This document shows, in pieces, positions 33,857 through 43,653 of a DNA stretch of 64,000 nt. Source of the DNA: Pseudomonadota bacterium. Lineage in GTDB: Bacteria > Pseudomonadota > Gammaproteobacteria > JAADHS01. A model generated the notes under the pieces. The model worked only from the letters and a program-made list of their open reading frames with translations, had not been told where the DNA came from and did no database searches. The stretch is taken from NCBI GenBank assembly GCA_021821045.1, contig JAKACW010000005.1:44022-108021 (forward strand), read 5' to 3'. Numbering within the stretch: position 1 is the stretch's first letter; every line of letters begins with the position of its first letter. The position numbers and the translations under genes were made by a program.

Positions 33857-34783
33857 TTAAGTCTCAAATTCCCTACAGAATTCATCAAGTTCTTCGGCGC
33901 GCAGCAAGAACACGCCGTCACCGCCGCGAGCGAATTCAAGCCAAGTGAAGGGCACGGTGGGAAAACGTTGCTCCAGCGCCAGCTGGCTGTTGCCGACTTC
34001 GACCACCAGAATGCCGTGATCGCTCAGATACGATCGCGCTTGCCTCAAGATGCGCACCGCGTGGGCCAGTCCTTCCTGTTCGGAGCGCAAGCCCAAGTCC
34101 GGTTCGTGACGATACTCGGCCGGCAGACTGGCGATTTCTTCGTCGCCCACGTAAGGCGGGTTGCTGACAATGATGTCGAAACGCTGCGCCGGCACCGCGT
34201 CGAATAGATCCGACTGTATGAGCGTAACTGCATCGTGAAGCTGAAATCGCTCGACGTTGATGCGCGCCACATCGAGCGCATCGGCGGAGATGTCCGTCGC
34301 GACCACCAGCGCATCCGGAAACGCCAGCGCGCAACCGATCGCGATGCAGCCGCTGCCGGTGCACAAATCCAACACGTGCGCGACGGAGTACGGATCGCTC
34401 CACGGTTCGAAGCGATTCTCGATCAGCTCGGCGATCGGCGAGCGCGGAACGAGCACGCGATCGTCGACAAAAAATTCCTGGCCGGCGAAATACGCCTTGT
34501 TAGTGAGGTACGCGGCCGGACGGCGCTCATCGATGCGCCGGGCGAACAAACTCAAAATGGCGCGCTTCTCGCTCGCGGCGAGTCGGGCGCTCAAAAATTC
34601 CGGCGGCACGCTCACCGGCAAACTCAGCGCATAGGTGACCAGATGCAGCGCTTCATCCACCGCATTGTCGGTCCCATGACCGAAGTGCAAACCCGCCGCA
34701 TTGAATCGGCTGGCGCCATATCGCACAAAATCCTGCAGCGTCGCCAGATCGGCGATCACCTCGTCGGCGTTCCAATGACTCAT
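33857..34783 (-). CDS. prmB: Ribosomal protein L3 glutamine methyltransferase
   Basis: 308 residues. The helical N-terminal domain recognises substrate. The catalytic domain has VLDLCTGSGCIAIG for AdoMet and IVSNPPYVGDEEI, whose NPPY binds the target glutamine side chain. RPAAYLTNKAYFAGQEFFVD before it is typical of PrmB rather than PrmC. It N5-methylates a glutamine in L3 during ribosome assembly. It is divergent from tamA with a REP unit in the shared upstream region. Confidence 0.93.
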   Translation of the reverse strand: MSHWNADEVIADLATLQDFVRYGASRFNAAGLHFGHGTDNAVDEALHLVTYALSLPVSVPPEFLSARLAASEKRAILSLFARRIDERRPAAYLTNKAYFAGQEFFVDDRVLVPRSPIAELIENRFEPWSDPYSVAHVLDLCTGSGCIAIGCALAFPDALVVATDISADALDVARINVERFQLHDAVTLIQSDLFDAVPAQRFDIIVSNPPYVGDEEIASLPAEYRHEPDLGLRSEQEGLAHAVRILRQARSYLSDHGILVVEVGNSQLALEQRFPTVPFTWLEFARGGDGVFLLRAEELDEFCREFET

Positions 34784-34878
34784 TTAATTACCATATCGGC
34801 GTTGTCCCAGGTCGTCATCCGCGCATGCTAAACTTTCGGCCTGGAAATTAAAAGCGGCGCGGCGCACCTGCTCATTTC

Positions 34879-34903
34879 CGTGGGAGCGGACTATTCCGCG
34901 AAA
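34879..34903. repeat. Single REP in the prmB/tamA divergent promoter region
   Basis: GTGGGAGCGGACTATTCCGC, one unpaired unit, 33 bp upstream of the tamA ATG. REPs usually lie after genes, so this placement is unusual. Confidence 0.7.
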
Positions 34904-34935
34904 TTACCAGGACGCTCTCAGTCTATAGCCAATCC

Positions 34936-36675
34936 ATGACGCTAATCCGCACATCCCCTCTCGTCTTGGTCGCTGCAGTGGCGCTGCTCGCCCTGTGCGG
35001 CATGGCCCGTGGCGCCGATGTATCGCTCGAAATAAAGATCGAAGGTCTACCCGGCGAACTGACCAAGAACGTTGAAGCCGTGCTCAGCGTGGTCAAGCTG
35101 AAAGCGCAAGCCACCTTTACCGTCGACCAGCTGCGTCGCGCCCATCGGCGCGCGGAGAAGGAGATTCGCAGCGCGCTGGAACCCTTCGGCTACTACTCGC
35201 CCAAAATCGAAACTTCCCTGAAGCAAGAGAACGGCAAGTGGCTGGCCCTCTACACCATCGATGCCGGATCGCCCGTAGTTGTTGAGACGGTCGCCATCGA
35301 GATCGAAGGCGAAGGCAAGAATGACGCGAATTTCGAAAAGCTGAGGCGTGACTTTCCGCTCCGCGCCGGAAGCACGTTGGTACACAGCCAATACGATGCG
35401 GGAAAACGCGCCTTGATGCGCTACGCGCTCGACAATGGGTATTTGGACGCCAAGTTCCTCAAGCACGAGATCGCCGTCAATCGCGGCGCCGCGCGCGCAA
35501 CCGTCTCTTTGCAGATCGACAGCGGGCCGCGTTATCGATTTGGGGCCATCGAATTCAAGCAAGACGTCATCGATGAAGAGTATCTGCGGCGCTATGTACC
35601 GTTCAAGGCCGGTGATCTTTACTCCAGCGAGAAGTTGCTGGACTTTCACAATGCGCTGTACGATACCGAATACTTTGGTAGCGTCGACATTCGAGCCGAT
35701 CGCGAACGAGCGGAAGATCTCACCATACCGGTGCTCGCCACATTGGACGCGCAACCGCGCCACCGCTACACCGCGGGCCTGGGCTACGGGACGGATACGG
35801 GACCGCGCGGCAGCTTGGGCTGGACCAACCGTCGATTCAATCGGCGGGGCGATCGCATGAAGGCGATGCTGAAAGTCTCGGACGTGATTGACAGCCTGGG
35901 AACTGCCTATGTCGTACCCATCGGCAATCCGCGCACCGACCAGTTGGAGTACTCCGTCAATTGGGAGGATGACACATCGGGCGACCAGGAAGACGAGTCA
36001 TGGGTGTACGGCGTAAGCCGATCGGTCAGTCGCCGCGAAGGACGACTCGAGACGATTTACCTCAATTTTCGCACCGACTCCTACGCCGTCGGCAACGATA
36101 TCGGCAACACGGATTTTTTGATTCCCGGCATCACGTGGTCGTGGTTGCGAGCCACCAAATCCCCTTTCCCACTCTCCGGCTACCGCTTCTCCATTGACCT
36201 GCGGGGGGCCAACGAAGAAGTCTTTTCCGACGGCACGTTCGTGCAAACTATTCTCAATGGTAAAGTCATCGTCGGACTCGGCGAAAACAATCGCGCCCTA
36301 CTTCGCGGCGAAGTCGGCTCCACCACCTACGGCGACGTGCGCGGATTGCCGCCGGCCTTGCGGTTCTTCGCCGGGGGTGATTTGAGCGTGCGCGGCTATG
36401 CGTACGAATCGTTGAGTCCCGACGACGAAGGTGGCGAACAACTGCTGGTGGGCAGCGTGGAGTTGGAGCACCGCTTCGCCCCGGACTGGAGTGTCGCGAC
36501 GTTTGTGGACGCAGGGAACGCCATGGACGACTGGAGCGCCACGCTGATGAAGGGCGCCGGCGTCGGCATACGTTGGCATTCCCCCGTTGGTCCATTGCGC
36601 GTCGATGTTGCCCAAGCGCTCAGTCTGGACGACCGACCGTGGCGGCTTCATATCGTACTGGGTCCCACGCTATGA
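34936..36675 (+). CDS. tamA: TamA, outer-membrane Omp85-family component
   Basis: 579 residues. A signal sequence (LVLVAAVALLALCGMARG) is followed by three POTRA domains (about 30-260) and a 16-strand Omp85 barrel. The family barrel motif is in RFFAGGDLSVRGYAYESL, and the end strand is PLRVDVAQALSLDDRPWRLH. TamA works with inner-membrane TamB to move lipids or assemble certain outer-membrane proteins. The stop codon overlaps the TamB start by four bases (ATGA), so the two are made together. Confidence 0.94.
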   Translation: MTLIRTSPLVLVAAVALLALCGMARGADVSLEIKIEGLPGELTKNVEAVLSVVKLKAQATFTVDQLRRAHRRAEKEIRSALEPFGYYSPKIETSLKQENGKWLALYTIDAGSPVVVETVAIEIEGEGKNDANFEKLRRDFPLRAGSTLVHSQYDAGKRALMRYALDNGYLDAKFLKHEIAVNRGAARATVSLQIDSGPRYRFGAIEFKQDVIDEEYLRRYVPFKAGDLYSSEKLLDFHNALYDTEYFGSVDIRADRERAEDLTIPVLATLDAQPRHRYTAGLGYGTDTGPRGSLGWTNRRFNRRGDRMKAMLKVSDVIDSLGTAYVVPIGNPRTDQLEYSVNWEDDTSGDQEDESWVYGVSRSVSRREGRLETIYLNFRTDSYAVGNDIGNTDFLIPGITWSWLRATKSPFPLSGYRFSIDLRGANEEVFSDGTFVQTILNGKVIVGLGENNRALLRGEVGSTTYGDVRGLPPALRFFAGGDLSVRGYAYESLSPDDEGGEQLLVGSVELEHRFAPDWSVATFVDAGNAMDDWSATLMKGAGVGIRWHSPVGPLRVDVAQALSLDDRPWRLHIVLGPTL

Positions 36676-39600
36676 CCTGGCGCCGCGTGCTGCTTTTTTC
36701 GGTTGCAATCGTCATGATCGGGGCGGCTTGGCTGCTCGGTTCCGAAAGCGGACTGCGTTATGTAGTGAACACCGCGCTGCGCTTCGTTCCGTTCGAAGTC
36801 ACGGTGGGAACCATTCAGGGGCGCTTGTGGAACAGCGTCACGCTGCATAACCTGAGCGTGACCACGCCGGCCGCCGCCGTGGAGATCGACAAACTGGCGC
36901 TGCGCTGGCGTTTACCGCGCCTGCTGGGCGGCGCGGTGGAAGTGCATAGTCTCGATTTGTCGACTGTATTTATCACTCCCGGCGCACGCACGACCGCGAG
37001 CCCCGCACCCGACGAGGCGCCGCCGCCCACGCCCATCACACTGCCCGACGTTGCCCTGCCTTTGGCTATTTCCGTCGACAGCTTCTCCGCCACCGACATT
37101 CAAGTGAACTTGGAACAACCGCTGCGCATCGCCCGCATCGACGGCGCCGCCCGCTTCACCGATGCCGGCATCGACGTCGACTTCCTCAGCGCCGCGCTTG
37201 TTCAGGGTGGATTTCGGCTGCACGGTCGACTCGCGCCACGGGGCGATTACCCGTTGACGCTCGTCGGCCAATGGCATTGGCGTGACGACTCGGTCGGCGC
37301 TCTGGCCGGCGGCCTCGACGTCAGCGGCTCGCTGCGCGACTTGAGAATCAGCCAAAACCTGCACGCGCCAGCGCAACTCCAACTGACCGCACGGGCCCAG
37401 GATGTTTTTGACGCTCTGACGTGGGAAGCGCAGCTCGATCTGGCCGCCACAGATCCGTCCCGACTGCGTCCCGATCTGCCGGCGGGCCGGGTCCGTTTCT
37501 CCATTCAAGCCAACGGAACGAAAACTGAACTTCAGGCGATGGCCGCGGTGGACGCAGCGTTTGGCATCTACAAAACCCGAAGTCGATTCGACCTTGGCTA
37601 CGCGGCCAATCGCATTGCGGTGAAGAGCTGGAACACCCGACTCGAACCCGGACGCGCATCGATTGGCGGCCGCGGTGACATTGTCCTGGCAGGCAGGGAC
37701 ACCCGCGCCGATTTGCGCGGCGACTGGCAAAACCTCGCCTGGCCGCTGACCGGCGAAGCGATGGTAACGAGCGCCGCGGGCCAATGGCAGATTCATGGGA
37801 CGCTGAATCAATACAAGGCGCAGTTCGAAACCGCACTGCAAACCCACGGCCCGGTAACGCGCACGATCAACGTCGCAACCGCGGTGACGGGCGACCCATC
37901 GCGAGTGGTAATTGAGTCCCTCTCGGCCAACTCCGACGCGGATCGCTTGGATGCCACAGGTTGGGTCGCCTTCGCACCGGCGTTGGAATTTTCCATCGAT
38001 GCGTCCTGGCCGCACTTGGCCCACGCCTCGCCCGAACTTGCCGCGCCAGTGATCGTACAACGTGGCTCATTGCGGGCGAGCGGCGGCGCCGAGCATTATA
38101 CCGTTGCATTGCAGACCGACTTCGCCGGCGGCGGCTTTACGCCCGGCACCGTTAACATCAAGGGCGGCGGCGACATGGAATCGTTTCGCTTCGAGCAACT
38201 CAATCTGAAGATCCTCGGCGGCAGCGTTGCCGGCGCCGGACAAGTGCACTGGCAACCATCGCTGCGGTGGACCGCGTCATTGGACGCCAAGGACATCGAT
38301 CCAGGACAACAGTGGCCCGATGTGCCCGGCGCGGTCGATTTCCATCTCGACAGCGACGGCGCATTGACCGAAACGCTCAGCGCCCATGCGCGCTTGACTC
38401 GGCTCGACGGCACGTTGCGCGGGCAGCCGCTGAGCGGATTCGCCGATGTCCGATTCGCCGACAAAGGTGTGGATATTTCGCCGGCACACCTTCGTTACGG
38501 CAGCGGGCAAGTCGTGGCGCAAGGACGGCTGCTCGATCGATGGTCGTTGAGTTGGAACGCCGAGTTTCCTCGCTTGGAAGAACTCGGTTTGGGACTCACC
38601 GGACAGGTCACCAGCGCGGGTAACTTTTCGGTCAATGAAGCGGGGCCGCAGGTCGCGATGAACATGGATGGCGAAGGGATCGGTTACGAGAAAAATCATG
38701 TCAAGTCGATCCATCTGGATGCGCGCACCCAGCTCGACGAACGCCTGTTATCCTACGTCACCCTAAACGCCGAGGACATTAACTTTGGCGGCACCGCCGT
38801 GAATCAAGTCCGGGTCACGGGCCACGGCACGCTGCGGCAACACTTCTTAGTGACCTATGTCGAGCAGCCCATGGTTAATTTCGCCTTGCACGCGATCGGC
38901 GGATACGCCGACCAACGCTGGCAAGGTCGCTTGGCATCGAGCATGTTCACCCTCGGCCAAGGCGGCCAGTGGAACCAAAAGGACTCCCCGCCGCTGGCCA
39001 TCGCGCGGGACCGCTTTGAAATCGGCAACACGTGCTGGACCCACAACAGCGGCGAGCTGTGTTTGAAAGGGAACTGGGACGCGACCCAACCGTGGACCGT
39101 CACTGCCCAAAGCGACACCCTCCCTTTGAACTTGCTGCTGCCATGGCTGCCGGACAACGCGGCCACCGATGGCGTGTTCAAATTGGACGGAAGCATTCGC
39201 GGCCAGGGAGGCGCGATCCATGACGCCGATGTCGTGTTGGGTAGTCCGCAGGGCACAGTGGACTTCGTCATTAACGAGACAGACACCGTGCGCACCCATT
39301 ACACCGCCGCGCAAATGTTCGCCCGCTGGAAGCAAGACGGCATCACCCTAGGGGCAGGCGTCAAGCTCAATGACAACGATCGCGTGCGCGCCGACGTCCA
39401 CATCGCCGCCGCTGCCGGGCAGCCGCTAGACAGCGCGCCGCTGCAAGGCGAACTCGATTTTAGTTTCGGTAGCCTGGGCATCCTGCCGGCCATCATTCCG
39501 GCCATCGATCAAACCCAAGGGGAACTGAGCGGCCGCTTCACTTTCGCGGGCACGCCGTCCGCGCCAGTGGTCGGCGGATCAGCACAGATCGACAACGGCG

Positions 39601-40691
39601 TGATCAGCATTGCCCCGGCTGGCATCACACTGCGCGACATCGCGCTGAACATCGAGTCCCACGACTACGCTGTAACCTACGGCCTGCGGCTACGCTCCGG
39701 TAACGGCCACCTACGGACCGATGGCCGCTTTGACTTTGCGCCCGGCGAACCATGGAGCAACACCGTCTTGATCACCGGCGATAAATTCGAGGTCGTCAAT
39801 ATACCGGAGTATCGCGTGCTCATCTCGCCGGAGTTGTCAGTATCGGGGCAAGCCGAAAAGGCGGACGTGGTGGGCACGGTAGCCATTCCGCTGGCCAGGA
39901 TTGAACCCAAAGGATTCAGTGGGGCCGTGACGCCCTCGTCCGATGTGGTAATCGTGGACGACGAGACCGCCAGCGGAAAAAAAATGGTGATCACATCCGT
40001 GGTACGCCTCTCCCTCGGGGATCAGGTTGATTTCCAAGGGTTCGGGCTGAGGGCGAAATTCGGCGGCGACGTGGTTGTGATGGACTCGCCCGAGCAAGCG
40101 ACCAGCGCCCACGGCGAGATCCGCGTCGTGAAGGGTGACTACGACGTCTTCGGGCAAAAGCTGGCGATCGATCGGGGCCGCTTGGTGTTTATCGGCGGCG
40201 TGATCGACGATCCGGGACTGGACATTCGCGCCAGCCGCGAAATAAAAGGCACGGAGGATATTCTCGTCGGTGTCAACGTCCGTGGGACTTTGCGCGATCC
40301 CAAGCTTTCGGTGTTCAGCAACCCGTCCATGGCGGAATCCGACGTGTTGTCGTACATCATCGCCGGTCAACCCATGAACGCGGCTTCGGGAGCCGAGGGC
40401 GATAAGGTGTATTCGGCGGCGAACTCGGCCGCTTTTGCGGGCGGTGCGTTGGTTGCGAAGAAAATCGGGACGGCTCTTGGTTTTGAAGAAGAGCAGATCG
40501 AACTTGATTCGGAGAGCGTCTCAGTCGGCCGCTTCATTTCGCCGAAACTGTTCGTCAGCTACGGGCGAGACTTCGTCGACCAGATCAACAAGCTGAAGAT
40601 TCGATATACCCTTTCGAGCCGGTGGGCGCTGGAGGCGGAAAGCGGCAGTGATCAGGGTGCTGACCTGCTGTACACCATTGAAACCGACTGA
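36672..40691 (+). CDS. tamB: TamB, translocation and assembly module subunit
   Basis: 1339 residues from the ATG at 36672, which overlaps the tamA stop and begins MTWRRVLLFSVAIVMIGAAW, a single N-terminal membrane anchor. The long middle is a repetitive beta-taco groove of the AsmA-like superfamily. The C-terminal TamB domain (DUF490) shows GDYDVFGQKLAIDRGRL, DPGLDIRASREI and ESDVLSYIIAGQPM. It spans the periplasm from inner membrane to TamA and probably carries phospholipid. Length is typical for the family. Confidence 0.94.
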   Translation: MTWRRVLLFSVAIVMIGAAWLLGSESGLRYVVNTALRFVPFEVTVGTIQGRLWNSVTLHNLSVTTPAAAVEIDKLALRWRLPRLLGGAVEVHSLDLSTVFITPGARTTASPAPDEAPPPTPITLPDVALPLAISVDSFSATDIQVNLEQPLRIARIDGAARFTDAGIDVDFLSAALVQGGFRLHGRLAPRGDYPLTLVGQWHWRDDSVGALAGGLDVSGSLRDLRISQNLHAPAQLQLTARAQDVFDALTWEAQLDLAATDPSRLRPDLPAGRVRFSIQANGTKTELQAMAAVDAAFGIYKTRSRFDLGYAANRIAVKSWNTRLEPGRASIGGRGDIVLAGRDTRADLRGDWQNLAWPLTGEAMVTSAAGQWQIHGTLNQYKAQFETALQTHGPVTRTINVATAVTGDPSRVVIESLSANSDADRLDATGWVAFAPALEFSIDASWPHLAHASPELAAPVIVQRGSLRASGGAEHYTVALQTDFAGGGFTPGTVNIKGGGDMESFRFEQLNLKILGGSVAGAGQVHWQPSLRWTASLDAKDIDPGQQWPDVPGAVDFHLDSDGALTETLSAHARLTRLDGTLRGQPLSGFADVRFADKGVDISPAHLRYGSGQVVAQGRLLDRWSLSWNAEFPRLEELGLGLTGQVTSAGNFSVNEAGPQVAMNMDGEGIGYEKNHVKSIHLDARTQLDERLLSYVTLNAEDINFGGTAVNQVRVTGHGTLRQHFLVTYVEQPMVNFALHAIGGYADQRWQGRLASSMFTLGQGGQWNQKDSPPLAIARDRFEIGNTCWTHNSGELCLKGNWDATQPWTVTAQSDTLPLNLLLPWLPDNAATDGVFKLDGSIRGQGGAIHDADVVLGSPQGTVDFVINETDTVRTHYTAAQMFARWKQDGITLGAGVKLNDNDRVRADVHIAAAAGQPLDSAPLQGELDFSFGSLGILPAIIPAIDQTQGELSGRFTFAGTPSAPVVGGSAQIDNGVISIAPAGITLRDIALNIESHDYAVTYGLRLRSGNGHLRTDGRFDFAPGEPWSNTVLITGDKFEVVNIPEYRVLISPELSVSGQAEKADVVGTVAIPLARIEPKGFSGAVTPSSDVVIVDDETASGKKMVITSVVRLSLGDQVDFQGFGLRAKFGGDVVVMDSPEQATSAHGEIRVVKGDYDVFGQKLAIDRGRLVFIGGVIDDPGLDIRASREIKGTEDILVGVNVRGTLRDPKLSVFSNPSMAESDVLSYIIAGQPMNAASGAEGDKVYSAANSAAFAGGALVAKKIGTALGFEEEQIELDSESVSVGRFISPKLFVSYGRDFVDQINKLKIRYTLSSRWALEAESGSDQGADLLYTIETD

Positions 40692-40700
40692 GCGCTGGGA

Positions 40701-40764
40701 TTGAGGGAGCGGATCAATCGGCGAATTGAATACGCGCAAATCGCGGTAGGAAACCGCTCCCACA
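40701..40764. repeat. REP-like pair with one degenerate arm
   Basis: Left arm GAGGGAGCGGATCAATCGGC is altered, while the right arm GTAGGAAACCGCTCCCAC is intact. It lies between the convergent tamB and receiver genes. Confidence 0.7.
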
Positions 40765-40798
40765 GAAGCCAAGCAGTGAACTTTGAGCGTACTCGCTG

Positions 40799-41239
40799 TT
40801 AAGCAGGATCGGCTCGATTGAGAACAGGACCGTCAGTGCCGGTCGCCAGAAGCGCCGTCGCCCGTCCTTGCAGAACGTAGTCGCGGATTTCTTCGATAAA
40901 CGTGTTGATGTTGATCGGTTTGGTGATGTGGCCTTCGCAGCCGCATTCGATGGAGCGCTGGCGATCGCCGTCCATCGCGTTGGCCGTGAGAGCAACCACG
41001 GGGATGTGCTTCAACTCTGGCGTGCGCTTCAGGCGACGGGTCGCCTGGTAGCCGTCCAGGTCGGGCATGTTCATGTCCATCAGAATCAGATCGGGTTTGT
41101 GTTGCTCGGCCATGGCCAAACCGGCCCAGCCGTTGGGCGCTTCCAAAACCTTAAACCCTTCATTGCGAAGCAATTTTTTCACGAGCGCCATGTTGACGGC
41201 ATCGTCTTCAACGTAAAGGATGGTGGCCTCAGCCTGCAT
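40799..41239 (-). CDS. Single-domain response regulator
   Basis: 146 residues: a receiver domain with the acidic pair in LYVEDDAVN, phosphoacceptor Asp in LILMDMNMPDLDG, Thr in VALTANAM and Lys in HITKPINI, followed by a short tail. The sequence is of the DivK/hybrid-kinase receiver type. It lies 233 bp downstream of a histidine kinase on the same strand, so that kinase is the probable partner. There is no output domain; it could signal by contact or pass phosphate to a phosphotransfer protein. Confidence 0.88.
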   Translation of the reverse strand: MQAEATILYVEDDAVNMALVKKLLRNEGFKVLEAPNGWAGLAMAEQHKPDLILMDMNMPDLDGYQATRRLKRTPELKHIPVVALTANAMDGDRQRSIECGCEGHITKPININTFIEEIRDYVLQGRATALLATGTDGPVLNRADPA

Positions 41240-41472
41240 TCAGAAAACCTCTGGTTGCCTCAAGCGCGATTCAACGAACCGCCCATTGGGCGTCAATTTC
41301 GCTGTCCATCGGCATAAGGTTGAAATAACGCGCCGGGCCAGCGGTGAAGATCATTACTACAGAGAAACTAGACTTTAAGCGGATTGGGGGGTGGACAAAA
41401 TAGGGACCACCTCGTACCGGCACTGCGGGACCACCGCTACGCTTGCGGGGGAACAACAGCAAGGCTTGCCGA

Positions 41473-43236
41473 TTATCTTGCCGCGGCCCGGGGCAAATTG
41501 AGGTCAACCACGGCGTCTTCGGTGGCCAGAGATTCGTCCGCGGTATGCGGCAGACTGAAATAAAACGTGGTGCCTGCGCCCACGCGACTGCTCAGCCAAA
41601 TGTGGCCGCCGTGCATTTCAACGATGCGTTTCGATATGGCCATGCCTAAGCCCGTGCCGCCGTACTTGCGGGCGGTGCCGGTGTCGATTTGCCGGAATTC
41701 TTCGAACACTTTCGCGTAGTCCGCTTCGTTGATGCCAATCCCCGAATCCTTAACGGACAACAGCACCCAGTGGGTCTGGCCCTCCACGGTTTGACGATCG
41801 GCCGCGGGAATTTCTTCCTCGTCCATCTCCACCACGCGACAGCGGATCACGACTTCGCCCTTGTCCGTGAACTTGGCGGCGTTGCTCAGGATGTTGAGCA
41901 GAACTTGTTTGATGCGGGTGTTGTCGCCATAGATAACCGGTATGTCGTCGGCCAGTTCAACCCGCAGCGGCAGCGATTTACTCCTGAACAGCACGTCCAC
42001 CAGTTTCACGGTTTCGAGAATGAGCGCCCGCACGTCGACCGTTTCGAGATTGAGCACCATCTTGCCCGCCTCGATCTTCGAAATATCGAGCACGTCGTTA
42101 ATCAGATTCAGCAGGTGTTGGCCGCTGTTGAACACGTACTGCACGCTGGTTTCCTGCTCGGAATTGAGCGGCCCGTCAACGCCTTTCAACAACGCCCCGG
42201 AGAACCCGATCACCGAGTTGAGCGGCGTGCGCAGCTCGTGAGACATATTGGCCAAGAAATCCGACTTGACGCGCAGTGCTTCCTGCAACTGGGAATTGGT
42301 CACCGCCAGCTCCTGGTTGCGGCGCTGCTCGGCCTGGTGCAGCCGCGTCGACTCCATCACGACGAACCAGTACAGCCACACCACGGAGGCGACCAGCATC
42401 AAGATAATGATAGCGTAACTTGTGTAGTTCGCCGTGCTTTCCTCGGCGAAACTTTCCGTATAGTCGCGGAACACGACCATGTGGGACAGTGGCCGGTCCT
42501 GATAGTCGCCAACGGAGAGTATCGTGACCTGATAGGCGCGCCCGTGCAGATGCTCGACGCTGTAGACGTCCTGGCCCAAGGGCGGAATCAAGTGGCTGAC
42601 GTCCGGCAGGATATTGCTTTCCACCGGCAAGCCGACGACGCCGCCGCGGTCGGCGATGAAAGACAGCGAAGCGTCCTGCTCCATGAAGCGCTGCAACACG
42701 CCGATGAGGTTGCGCCCGAAAGACACCACACCAATCAACTGTCCATACTTCGTGTACAAAGGCACGGCGACAATGGCCATCAGTTCCCCATCATCGTCGC
42801 GCTCGATACCCCGAATGACTTTGCCGTCGCGAATGGCCGTACCGATGATGGTTTTCCGCGTCGGCCCCACGTAGTTGTTGGGAAACGCCGCGACAATGTC
42901 GCCATGAGTGTCGGCAATCTGTAACTTGGTAACGATCTGGCTGGCCCACAGCCGATTGAATGTCGCATCGAGGCGCTGGCGGACAACTTCAGTCTGACGA
43001 CCAATCACCGCCTCGCGCAACACCGGATCCCGGGTGACGGAGAACAGCTGGTTCTGCATGCGCTCGAGTTCGTTGATCACAATGTTGCGCCAGATGGACC
43101 GCTTGCTGTCGATCTCGGCGGTCAAGAACCGGTTTTCGTGCAACTGCAGGGTGAGGTTATTGGCGACAATAACCGCCAGCGCCACGGCCAGCGTCGTGGT
43201 GGCGGTAACGAAAAAGAAACGCGACTTGAGCGTCAT
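41473..43236 (-). CDS. Membrane sensor histidine kinase with a double-Cache-like sensor
   Basis: 587 residues. Membrane helix about 8-27, periplasmic sensor about 30-270 (Cache-type, with KLQIADTHGDIVAAFPNN and VVSFGRNLIGVLQRF), second helix about 274-293, coiled coil, HisKA with His333 in MSHELRTPLNSVIGF, and HATPase with N-box LLNILSNAAKFTDKG, G1 KDSGIGI and G2 GGTGLGMAI. All kinase motifs are intact. No receiver is fused, and the separate receiver downstream fits as partner. The ligand is unknown; Cache domains often sense small carboxylates or amino acids. Confidence 0.9.
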   Translation of the reverse strand: MTLKSRFFFVTATTTLAVALAVIVANNLTLQLHENRFLTAEIDSKRSIWRNIVINELERMQNQLFSVTRDPVLREAVIGRQTEVVRQRLDATFNRLWASQIVTKLQIADTHGDIVAAFPNNYVGPTRKTIIGTAIRDGKVIRGIERDDDGELMAIVAVPLYTKYGQLIGVVSFGRNLIGVLQRFMEQDASLSFIADRGGVVGLPVESNILPDVSHLIPPLGQDVYSVEHLHGRAYQVTILSVGDYQDRPLSHMVVFRDYTESFAEESTANYTSYAIIILMLVASVVWLYWFVVMESTRLHQAEQRRNQELAVTNSQLQEALRVKSDFLANMSHELRTPLNSVIGFSGALLKGVDGPLNSEQETSVQYVFNSGQHLLNLINDVLDISKIEAGKMVLNLETVDVRALILETVKLVDVLFRSKSLPLRVELADDIPVIYGDNTRIKQVLLNILSNAAKFTDKGEVVIRCRVVEMDEEEIPAADRQTVEGQTHWVLLSVKDSGIGINEADYAKVFEEFRQIDTGTARKYGGTGLGMAISKRIVEMHGGHIWLSSRVGAGTTFYFSLPHTADESLATEDAVVDLNLPRAAAR

Positions 43237-43653
43237 AGGCGCACAGCGTAATCAGTTTCAGTCATCGGATAGTAGACCGTCGGCGGCGTACATTTATTGG
43301 TGTCGTCCGACTGTAGCAGTAAGAATACGCAGAAACCATCGGGGTATCCCGTAATGACGCCGGCGTCCAGCCCGTAGAACCCGCCATTCAGCCGGGCGGC
43401 CGTGCAAAGTGTCGCCAAATGGCTAAAAAATCCTGATATAATTCGCCGGCGTTTCGAGCGACATGGACGAATTAGGTTCGGCAGCCAACGTCGATTCGAC
43501 GCACCCTCACAATAAAAACAATAAGTTATAGCTGATATCTCGGTTTCTCGTTATTGAGTCAAGCGTTTGGCACAGGTAGCATATGGGCTTTCCCTAAGCG
43601 CCAGATTTTTCGAAGAATTTCTCACTCGGCACACAACAGCAGCGTAAACCGTC
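43237..43653. other. 417-bp gap between the divergent kinase and the repeat lipoprotein
   Basis: No gene or REP is seen. A TATAAT at 43437-43442 could be a -10 box for the downstream gene, but no good -35 lies at the right distance. The 43440-43540 part is moderately A/T-rich. Confidence 0.4.

Noticed and set aside
41689..42924. Long antisense frame over the histidine kinase (411 residues)
   Set aside because: The kinase motifs are all on the minus strand. The antisense frame is rich in His/Gln/Arg from reversed codons and has no ribosome site.
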